Assembly: GCF_032854445.1 (NCBI RefSeq)
Contig: NC_088304.1
Coordinates: 14,641,704 to 14,705,703 of the forward strand
Source of the DNA: Liolophura sinensis
Lineage: Eukaryota > Mollusca > Polyplacophora > Chitonida > Chitonidae
DNA length: 64,000 nt
Reading direction: 5' to 3'
Part shown: piece after piece, positions 49,049 through 61,000 of the stretch
Layout: every line of letters starts with the position of its first letter
How positions within the stretch are numbered: the stretch's first letter is position 1
Program-made: the position numbers and the translations under genes
Notes under the pieces: generated by a model
What the model was told of the DNA's origin: nothing
Databases searched by the model: none
Seen by the model: only the letters and a program-made list of their open reading frames with translations

Positions 49049-52000
49049 CTGAAAGAGAATCATGGAGTCAAAGTTACAGTCTTTAATCTTTTAAGTTGTA
49101 TGATTTACTTATTTATTTGATTGGTGTTTTACGCCGTACTCAAGAATATTCCACTTATACAACGGCGGACAGCATTATGGTGGGTGGAAACCGGGCACAT
49201 TATGGTAGGGGAAACCCACGACCATCCGCAGGTTGCTGACCTGGACTTGAACTCACAGCGACCGCATTGGTCAGAAACTCCTGGGTCATAATGCTGGGGA
49301 TAGCATGCTAACCAACTGAGCCACGGAGGCCCCCTTTGCTTATACTGTAGCAGGATTACAGTATGCAAATAATATATTGAAATGCAACAAATTGTCTACC
49401 ACAGAGCTACATGTAGCCTGGCAATTTGGATGGTTTGCATTAATCACTTAATTAAATTTCTCGAGGTGAATCCTGATCTAGATCTGGATTCAGGATTTTT
49501 GCAAACAATTCTTCTCAATTTTACAAATACAGCACAAAATGCAGAGTCCTGTCCCTTTGTCTATAGCGTGTGAATTTGTACATTTAGCTGTGACAATGTC
49601 TAACATTGTCCAGACATTGTCATTGTCAATTCTGATTCAGTCATATATATCATGTACATGTATTATTAGTCATACTTGGCAGCACTGACTGAACTTGTGA
49701 CCGTGACATCCCAACAACTGAAGTGTTAAACAACAGACTAGACTGTATAAGACCATCTTTAATGTAAAATTTTACTCTTAACAAAACATACTTATGAATA
49801 AGCTTTGAGAGAAATAACGTAAAGTTTCGTAGTAAGGATTAACAATCACCAGTACATGTTAGTGAAAGCTTCATACTTAGGTGATGCGTGAAACATTTTT
49901 TTCTTCTTTTAGCACAGAGTATGTAATGTGGTTTAACATCAAAAAAAGTACAAAAAAAGCTGCATCAGCTTTCTAATGGGGCTTAAAAATGGCTTTAAAC
50001 TACAGTTTGTCTAATCTTCCAGTGGTCAGTCCAGAAATTAAGTAGCTTGATGTGGTATTGGTGGTGTTCAAAACAACCTTTTGGAAGGGGGAGGGCCCAA
50101 ATTGGAGATGTTAAAGTGGTTCTGCCTGCCCATAGTGTTCATCAATGATGTCACTTCCACATATTTCCATGCACTGACGGGAAATATGTATACAACAGGG
50201 GTGTTATTAAGAAACAGAAAATCTACCTCAAAGATAAATATATTTTTTTTTTCATTTATTGATATATCTTTCTTCATTTTCTTTAAAAGCATGCAGTTTT
50301 TCTTTTATAGTGATGTTGCCTCCCCCTGGATAACTTACCAGCGATACTTGTGAAAACCTCACTGATCCCAATCAAGGCATACTGAGGAATCTGCCAAAAC
50401 ACACTCATATTGGCTGCTTGGTAACGAGTATTCCCTGTAAAATACATCCAACAGAAACAAAAGGTTAGATTTCAAGCTGAGCAAAAACTACAGCGGCATG
50501 TATAACAGGGGAGACAACTGCATCTGCATCACCACCACCATGACCACAAACAATGAAGCTTTCTGTCACTGTCTAAAAATAGGGGTGATCATACTCCTTA
50601 TACTCCATGCACTGCTGTGTAATGGGCGGGTGGTGTGATTATGTCAGATACAGGCTTCCGTAGGATGGATTAAGATACAGATGCTTCGAGTGGTCACCAT
50701 GGTCACACCTTATGCCTAGAGTTTCTACTTTTTCAAAATCTGTAGATTTTTCAGAGTGTAGTCTGTAGCCATTATTTACTTTTTATAAGCAACAGCTAAC
50801 TGATGTTGTGCCCTGCTCCTGTGTTGCGTTGTTACGCTGAACTTGTTGTAAAACTGTGATACCAATGATGCTCCGAGACCGTGGTTGATTGTATAAGCTG
50901 CCATGCTGTTTTTACCAGCAAAAGACTCATCGTCATCTGAGAAACGTTTTGAAAGTTTTCACCGTGAGTTTTGCTCTCCAGATATTGTGATTTCTGCTAC
51001 AATCCGTCACTAGTCATTTTGTAGCCGTTTATTTTCGTGAAGAAAATGGTATATTTTGTAAGTGTTCAGATTTATTGTAACGCGTTCGTAAGGCATTGTG
51101 GATTCGTAAAAAAAAAAATGTACTTTCACACACCATTCCCTACACTTTCATAGTTTGCACTGTAAATAGTCGAGTTTTGACAACATCTAGTTACTGTCAC
51201 TCTGTGAGTATAGGGAGCTGTTTCATTCCATTACTTGTCTTTTGTAACGATAGGTCATTGTTGATCTGACAGACGCAGATAACCTCCTACAGTGTGCATC
51301 CCAATGTATGGAAGCCCGTTAGCAGCATCGTCCCTGTTACCTTTTGGTAGACTAAGTGTATGTATTGTAACGCATTGTGTACGTGATAATTACTCAACTG
51401 TATTTGTATTGTTCACATCACATGTAATGTGTTCATGTATGGTGGGCCTTATGCACCACTTCAAAACAGATAATTGAATTACGGTTGTTGTAATGGGTAC
51501 AATAAATATTGTTGGTTTGCTGATTAAATATGGGTAATTAACTAGTGATATGCTAGGTTTGACAATGGATGTTTGCCCATATTCCACAATACTTGTATAT
51601 TATTAATACATGTATTTCAAAAGTGTAACATTTTGTTACCTTTGCAAATTGTGTAGGCATTCAGGGCCATATCTAGGAAAAACATTACAGGTTCTGAACC
51701 CGAACTTTGCTGGTGACAGTGTAAAGAAATTTTAAAAATGCAACTCAAAATGATGCTTTCTAAGAGCTTTAAATCTGCGAATGAATGAAATTTATATGAA
51801 AACTTAACTTTTCATTGATGAAACACCATATTTTTGTTTAATTTAATTAATTTTTTAATTAAGTTTTAATACGGTTTGTTTAGTTTGGGTGGCCAACAGT
51901 TTGGGAGCCCAAATGTTTTCCAGAACCAAAGGTACTCTAGATATGGCCCTGGTGTTAGGCTTTGGAGTTACTCTAAACATGGCCCTGGCATTTGGAACTG

Positions 52001-55000
52001 TACAATAATTCTTGTAGTACAGAAGGTTTTAGATATGGCCCTGGCATTAGGCTTTGGAGTTACTCTAAACATGGCCCTGGCATTTGGAACTGTACAATAA
52101 TTCTTGTAGTACAGAAGGTTCACTTTACTTCTGTTAGCTACACATGCCGTTTCAAAGCTTTGAGTGGTGGTAGTTACATTCCAAGTTACAGTGGGCAGTT
52201 TGTGTCATTGCTAGGGGTGAGTATCATTATTTTGATATGTCGTCACAGTCTAGGACACCGCCCAAGTTCCGACAAACTCTTAACTTTGTCTCGTTTTATC
52301 TATAGTCCATGATGAGCTTCAAACCTTACAATCTTTCAATGTTTGTTTGGTTACATAACAAATTAAGGAATATCTTTTGCTTGAGGTGAACTCCTAAGAG
52401 CTTCTGGATGTGTAACTTTAAAGCCAAGTACATTTACTGTGTGTAAATGTGATCTCTTGTCATCCTGACACCTTTTTAACGATAAGTATAACAAACACGT
52501 GATACTTTCACTTTGTTGTATTTATTAGAAACATAATCCAAGATGAAACTGTGTATTTCACAGGATTTACGGGATAACGGGTGTACCCGTTGGTCACAAA
52601 TTAAAGGGCACATCTGAAGAAGCTCAAAAATGGGCGTTGGTGTTCGTCATTAGGACTGTTAACCTCTGTGCTCTTTAAAGCTGTATATGTTTGCTTTACA
52701 TCACTGTCAACTCTAGCAAATTTCGTACGGAAATCCTCAACAATGCCAAGGTCACTATTCTGTCTAAAAGTACATGTATGCATGTATACTCTTGTAATCA
52801 AGTCTACACTGGGCCCTACATATACATGTATTCAGTAATTCTTGTAATCAATTTATGTTGTAATCATGCGGTTGCTGTGAGTTCAAGTCCAACTCATGCT
52901 GGCTTCCTCTCTGGCCGTACGCGGAAACGTCTGGCAGCAGCCTGCGGATGGTCGTGGGTTTCCCCCAGGCTCTTCTCGGTTTCCTCTCACCATACTGCTC
53001 GCGGCCGTTGCATAAGCGAAATATTCTTGAGTATGGCGTAAAACACCAATCAAATAAATAAATAAATAAATAAAATGTTGTAATTATGCCAAGTATAAAC
53101 TATAGGCTTTCCACCTACTTATAACTGTAGCTCACCTATATTCTGGAAGATTGTAGCGTTGATAAAGCAGTTGTTAGGAATTGGCCAGAAGATCTGCAGC
53201 CTGCGTGTTTCCACTGCTCCTGCCACTGCCACAGCTATCGTGGCCACACCCATGCCCACCATCATCCTCTTGGCCATACTGAAGTGACAGCCAGCCTTGT
53301 CTAGCCTGGGGTACACCAGCCTGTCCATTACTGGGATTAGCATGATGACAAATACAACGTCAAACAACGACAGCCAGGCCACAGCCACCTAGTGAGGAAA
53401 ACACACAAGAAACATTTCACAATGGGGACCTGTCCAACATCTGGCAGAATGACATTGTCGTCATTTTATTAACGTCAAATGTTCCTTTTTGATATCATTT
53501 GGTTGACTACGTTAAAAACAGTTCCCTGTTACAGAAGAAGCTGGTACATTGTAACACTGAATGTAGACGTTGTACTACAATCCATTTTTGACACAGCAAT
53601 CGTTCAAGTTCCCGCTTCAAACCAGTGCCACCTCGCAGGTTTAAAAAAGAAAACCCTGTATACTGTGAATCTATTTCACCTAAAGCTGGGTGTGTGAAAG
53701 CACACTTTCACAAGCACACAAGGCCTTTGATAATGATATCTGTTGTTTTGATGTCAATGCTCAATTTTTCATGATGAAAAATTAATCAAACTTCACCAAA
53801 GAAAAAGTTTCTACATGACATACAAATCAATCAGAATCAAGCAAAATGTGTCACTTGAAAAAAGATTATCTTAATGTGAAATATAGAATTCTCCAAGCCT
53901 CATTGGCTAATTTGCAAGAAAACAGATTGAAATGCCAACAACAATAGTGGTTATATGTAACATTCTGAAACATTCTGAAAAAGAAGCATTCAGTACTGGC
54001 ACAATAATATTATTTTAGTATTTTATACATATATTGGGTGGACAAATGGGCCGTACTTTGACACTCAATATCTCTAAAACCCTCTTATGTCAGCTTCTAA
54101 AAATTTACGCACTCAAAAGACATTATGTCCTAAGTATACAGACCACATTTCAATTTCATCCTTTAAGATTTCTGTTCATGGGACCAAAACCAAAGTCAAA
54201 AACTCATGTTCCGGACATTTCAAAATGATGTTCTACCTTGTTTTACTTGAAAAAGTGATAAATTGGTCCTCTATCTCGGTAGACAGCGAACGTTTCTTCC
54301 ATGAACTGATTGAGTCCTGAATCTCCTTAAGAGTAATTTTTTTCTGGCAGTCCTTGAAGCATGCTTTTAGTTCATCCTCAGTGAATTTTTCAGTGCGACC
54401 CTCATGGCACCTGACAGGTGATGCAATGTGGGTCACCGGGACGTGCGTTTTTGAGGCTATGTTTTCATTTTAACCCAGTGTACAGACTACTCAAGCTATG
54501 ACCTTGAAAATTGGTCAGTATATTAACAAAATCATGTCATTTCGTTGGAGGATAATGGAGCAATGCAGCATCAAAGTATGGCCCATTTTTTTATGCCCAC
54601 CCGATATGTATAAAGTAGCAAGTGTCAACATTAGATAGTCATACAACTACATACTGACAGTGTCTGATCTGTCCAACGCATCATGGCTTACCTCCCTTTA
54701 ATTTTGGAATGTCTTGATGTCATAGTAATGCAGCTTCATTATATTAGCATCTAGATGAAGCCATGCGAACATTTACCTCTTAACGTTTTACGAAAGATGA
54801 ATGAAAATGACAACATTGAATAAAGTCACAATATTATAAAGTGAAAGAGAGATAAGCAATCAGCATATTTCACACAGGAGTAAACACAAATATTGGCACT
54901 ATAGTCTCCATCAATTCCATCCCCTCTAGCCAGTTCCCCTTCTAATTTACCTTCAGAGATTTGTAAATACACTAAAATGACCCAAAGTTTTACCCACACA

Positions 55001-58000
55001 AGTGCATTTTTGGAGGCAAATAAAAATATTATTTTTGGTGCTGACACAATTTTCCATGTTTTCCATGTTCTAAGCAAACCTCAAAATACCTTTCCAAAAT
55101 CACTGGAACTCTAAGAATCAGGAAATATGGGAAAGTTAGTTACGGATGAAATTTATGGTCTTTTATGATAGCTTGGAAAAGCTTAGGTACGACATGCTCA
55201 TTTATTCTTACAGACTTTGGAGCCATTCTACCACAAGAGATGTTGGCGCACTTGGTAAGCCTACCAAACCATAAATCACCATAGGGAAACAGTAACAGTA
55301 AGAAGGAAAATCTACTAAATACATGTATGAACAGTGCATGACTCACATCTGGGGTCTCCACCTCTGGATTAGTCCAATTTCCTGGGTTACACCAGTCTCC
55401 TGGGTTACAGCAGTTTCCTGAATTAGACCAGTTTCCTAAGGTAAACCAGTTTACTGAATCAGAGAATGTCAGTCTCATGTGTAAACCCTGAATGTAGAAT
55501 GTGGTCTCCATCTGAAACAAAAAAAGCCAAAAAACATGCGCATCTTTTTACTGACTGACTGCTTTAACACATGCTTTAAGACAAGGACACATGATCATGA
55601 TAGCGGGGTCTCATTGTGGGAAAAGAATGAAAGTATTTTTTTTTTTTTTCATTTTTGAGGGATATTTTATAAATGTTAGCCAGCTTGAGCTGGCCCTATT
55701 ATTAACTGACTACCGTAACGTGTGTTATTTCTGAAATACAGTCACTGTGGCCTGGCCATGCAGAATACAACAACCTTTCACTTTTACAAATACAGCAAGA
55801 CTAAAACCTGGCTCTGGGGAACCCATGACTATCCACAGGTTGCAGACAGACCTTCCCACGTACAAATGGAGAGGAAGCCAGCATGAGCTAGAATTGATCT
55901 CACAGCAGCTACATTGAGGAGAGGCTCCCTGATCATTGTGCTGTTCTAGCACCCTAAACACTATTAGCCATGGGGCCCCTGAGATGCAGTGCAAAGACAA
56001 TTGATTAATAACATAAACTGCAATGCAAGATCTTGATTACATCTCTGAGCCATAAACACACACCAACCTGATAATACACCATCCAATATGGCACCATGAA
56101 TACAAAGACACAGAGGATCTTCAATAAGGATTTCACATCTTCAACAATGCCATCAGTAAAACGACCTCCATATTGCATCTTGGCCCGGTCAAGGAAACCC
56201 ACTCTAGCCGTGCCTCGGCTGAAAAAAAAAAACGAGAAATGCATTCAACCAAAATGTTGGGCACATTAGATAATATTCATAAATGTACTTGTTTAGACAC
56301 ATACCCCCATGGGGTCTCTGGGGGTAAAAAAGGTAAAAAATTCTCTGGGCAAGCTTGGTGTGAAAGGTAACTAACATATATATCTCTCACGTGTGGGCAC
56401 GGGGAACAGAAAAGGTCCTTCAATGTCCATCTTCGTTTGATTTAGAGTGCTCTCATCTTTTAAACATGTCCTCGCCACGATATAACAGCAATATTGCCAT
56501 TCACTCCCTCATTCTCAACACACGGAAGAATGATAACTGCTACAGCCATTTGGTGGGTATGCATCCGTCTGGCACCACTTTTGTTATCTTTGTCATTACA
56601 TACATCTAAGAATAATAATTCATTGTCATTTTACTTTTTTTTATGTACATGTCATGTACTGTACATGGGGAGGTCTGTCAGCAACCTACAGATGGTCGTG
56701 GGTGTCCCCCTGGTTGTGCCCGGTTTCCTTCCACCATAATGCTGGCTGCCATCAAGAATGTACATTTATAGATGAATGAATGAATCCTTTGGGTTTAACG
56801 TTGTACTTTAATAACAATGTTTCAATACTATGACGAGTATTATTGTATTATTGTATTATATTATGAGTCATTAGGTGTGTGTACATATACTGTGTTTTCT
56901 TGTGGCAGAGCCAGTCCATGCCACCGGCGCTGCAGCCACTGAAGTGTCATTCTGAAGACACCAGACATGACGCCCCGCAGTCACATTATACTGACACCGG
57001 CCCAACCAGTCATGTTTCTTTGCTCTAACCTCTCAGTTCTGAGCCTCAACCGAGGCAGCAGCAAGTAATATTTGTAAAGTCTATCGTGGATCTATATGCA
57101 CACTGCATATATACTACTGGATGAATAAATTATGGGACAGGCCATGGTCTAGTGGTTATTGAAAAGCTGTTTGCCTTTCAATCACCGGCACACTTAAGGT
57201 GTGGGTTCAAAACTGGCCTTCGGCAGGGAAATTGTAAATTTTGCCATTCTCACTAAAGAGGTTGACATAATGATATCTTTAGCCAGGGCGTGTCTCACTG
57301 TCTTTCAGACAACCTATTCTGAGAAAATAGAAGAAATTTGAAAATGAGGCACCCTCTTTCAAAATTCTGGCTAAATCTACCATGGTTGACAATGATCGTG
57401 AGTCTTTTTGACAACAGTATTAATGTTTGTTCGAGGCCATTCCTCCTGACATCACATATCTATTTTTCACGTGGCAAACTTCATCTGTAGCTCATCAAAA
57501 GGTTGCTGGTTTACCCCTTGACTAACAAGCAAGTCCAACTAAATCAGTCTATTAGCTAGAAGTTCCCCAGGGTGACTTACGAGTTGGTGAACCATTCTCT
57601 GTCTGAACTGCTGCGTCCTCGAGAGCTGGTGCATGATTCACACAAAACCTTACACACATTAGTCAGGATGCTGCCTGAGGGTGGTCTGCTGACATACACA
57701 GTACAACCTACAACACAACACCTTAGACACATTAGTCAGAATGCTGCCTGAACGTGGCCTGCTGACATACACACTACAACCTACAACACAACATTTTACA
57801 CACATTAGTCAGGATGCCGTCTGAGGGCGGCCTGCTGACATACACAGTACAACCTACAACACAACCCCTTACACATATTAGTCAGGATGCTGCCTGAGGG
57901 TGGCCTGCTGACATACACAGTACAACCTACAACACAACCCCTTACACATATTAGTCAGGATGCTGCCTGAGGGTGGCCTGCTGACATACACACTACAACC

Positions 58001-61000
58001 TACAACACAACACTTTACACACATTAGTCAGGATGCTGTCTGAGGGTGGCCTGCTGACATACACAGTACAACCTACAACACAACCCCTTACACATATTAG
58101 TCAGGATGCTGCCTGAGGGTGGTTTGCTGACATACACAGTACAACCTACAACACAACACTTTACACACATTAGTCAGGATGCTGCCTGAGGGTGGTCTGC
58201 TGACATACTCCGTACAACCTACAACACAACCCCTCACACATATTAGTCAGGATGCTGCCTGAGGGTGGTCTGCTGACATACACAGTACAACCTACAACAC
58301 AACACCTTACACACAACAGTCAGGATGCTGTCTGAGGGCGGCCTGCTGACATACACAGTACAACCTACAACACAACCCTTTAAATAAATAAGTCAGGATG
58401 CTGCCTGAGGGTGGTCTGTTGACATACACAGTACAACCTACAACACAACACTTTACACACATTAGTCAGGATGCCATCTGAGGGCGGCCTGCTGACATAC
58501 ACAGTACAACCTACAACACAACCCCTTACACATATTAGTCAGGATGCTGCCTGAGGGTGGTCTGCTGACATACACAGTACAACCTACAACACAACACCTT
58601 ACACACATTAGTCAGGATGCAGCCTCAGGGTGGTCTGCTGACATACACAGTACAACCTACAACACAACACCTTACACATATTAGTCAGGATGCTGCCTGA
58701 GGGTGGCCTGGTGACATACACAGTACAACCTACAACACAACACCTTAGACACATTAGTCAGGATGCTGCCTGAGGGTGGTCTGGTGACATACACAGTACA
58801 ACCTACAACACAACCCCTTACACACATTAGTCAGGATGCTGTCTGAGGATGGCCTGGTAACATACACAGTACAACCTACAACACCTTACACACATTAGTC
58901 AGGATGCTGCATGAGGATGGTCTGCTGACATACACAGTACAACCTACAACACAACACCTTACACACATTAGTCAGGATGCTGCCTGAGGGTGGCCTGGTG
59001 ACATACACACTACAACCTACAACACAACACCTTACACACATCATTCAGGATGCTGCCTGAGGGCGGCCTGCTGACATACACAGTACAAGCTACAACACAA
59101 CACCTTACACACATTAGTCAGGATGCTGCCTGAGGGTGGTCTGCTGACATACATAGTACAACCTACAACACAACACCTTACACACATTAGTCAGGATGCT
59201 GCCTGAGGGCAGTCTGGTGACATACACAGTACAACATATAACACAACACCTTACACACATTAGTCAGGATGCTGCCTGAGGGTGGTCTGCTGACATACAC
59301 AGTACAACCTACAACTCAACACCTTACACACATTAGTCAGCATGCTGCCTGAGGATGGCCTGCTGACATACACAGTACAACCTACAACACAACACCTTAC
59401 ACACATTAGTCAGGATGCTGCCTGAGGGTGGCCTGCTGACATACACAGTACAACCTACAACACAACACATTAGTCAGGATGCTGCCTGAGGGTGGCCTGC
59501 TGACATACACAGTACAACCTACAACACAACACATTAGTCAGTTTGCTGCGTGAGGGTGGCCTGCTGACATACATGTACACAGTACAATCGGCCTCAATAC
59601 CTTATATAATTAAAGATTTTCTGATGAAGATAATCTTAACCATGTAACCAAGAAACATTCATTGAAGATGCACATCTACACGTATGTCAATAGGCGATTC
59701 ATTATGCAGTACAACATTTGCTTTTTGCTTCTTTCGATGATGACTTATGTGGCATTAAAGTCAGGTTTACAGGTGGAGAAAACCACACAGCCGTGAGTAA
59801 ACCACCCCATACCTTACAAACCTCCTGACTGAAAGTCACAGCCAAACCACCCAGATATGGATTTGAACACGTGACCTATATGGTCAAGGGTCTGACAGTT
59901 AAGAAAAAAATAAGCCAAAAGTTAATCATGCAACAAACACCTCGAGTGCTCTCTGAAATCAGTCTCTATGAAAAACTGAGGTAAACCATACATACATGTA
60001 TTATCAGATTTTCATTTGCTGGTACTTGGTTTGACATACAAGTACATGTAGTTTGATGCTACCAAGAGGAGGTTATGGTTATGGTAACCAAAAAAAAAAA
60101 ATCTTGAACATTTGTCACTCAACAATTATGTACATCATGGAAATCAAATAACAATGTGGGCAACGTGAATACATGTAATTACCAAACAGAAATAACAATG
60201 TGGGCCAAGTCAGATATTAACAAACATGAATAACAATGTAGGCAAAGTCAGTATAACGATATGGGCAAAGTCAGTAATTCCTAAACATTACTGTTAATGT
60301 GGGCAAAATCAGTAATTCCCAAACAGGAATAACAGTGTGGGCAAAAAAGTCAGTAATTACCAAATATGAATAACAATGTAGACAAAGTCAGTAATTCCCA
60401 AACAGGGATGACAATGTGGGCAAATTCAGAAATTACCACACATAAATAATGTAGGCAAAGTAAGTATAATGATGTGGGCAAAGTGAGTAATTACCAAACA
60501 GGAATGACAATGTCGGCAAAGTCAGTAATTACCAAACAGGAATAACAATAAAGACAAAGACAGTAATTACCAAACAGGAATAACAATAAAGGCAAAGACA
60601 GTAATTCCCAAACATGAATATCAACATAGGCAAAGTGAGTAATTACCAAACAGGAATAACAATGTGGGCACAGTCAGTAATTACCAAATATGAATAACAA
60701 TGTGGGCAAAGTGAGTTATTACTAAACAGGAATAACAATAAAGGCAAAGTCAGTAATTACCAAACAGGAATAACAATGTTGCAGCTCCCAGACAGCAGCA
60801 AGCCACCAAGTATCCCCAGAAGAAATGATACTGTTGTTGGAGATAGGCTATCCCTCCTAATGCTATGAACGCTCCCAAATTCACGCACCAGTAAAACCAG
60901 TTGAAGAACACTCGCATTGCTTTTTGACCAGAGTTTTTTAACTGAAAAATGATAAAGATTACAAATCATATCAATTTTCAGATCTCATTCATTTATTTCA

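Noticed and set aside
57128-57210. Possible tRNA gene
   Set aside because: Same reasoning: pol III boxes without a foldable clover-leaf, inside an intron.
57648-59590. CRISPR-like array
   Set aside because: Units are contiguous 73-bp copies without unique spacers in a eukaryotic intron.
60757-60969. 70-codon frame overlapping transporter exon 2
   Set aside because: It is the wrong frame of that exon; the phase-0 frame from 60941 gives the conserved POT signature.
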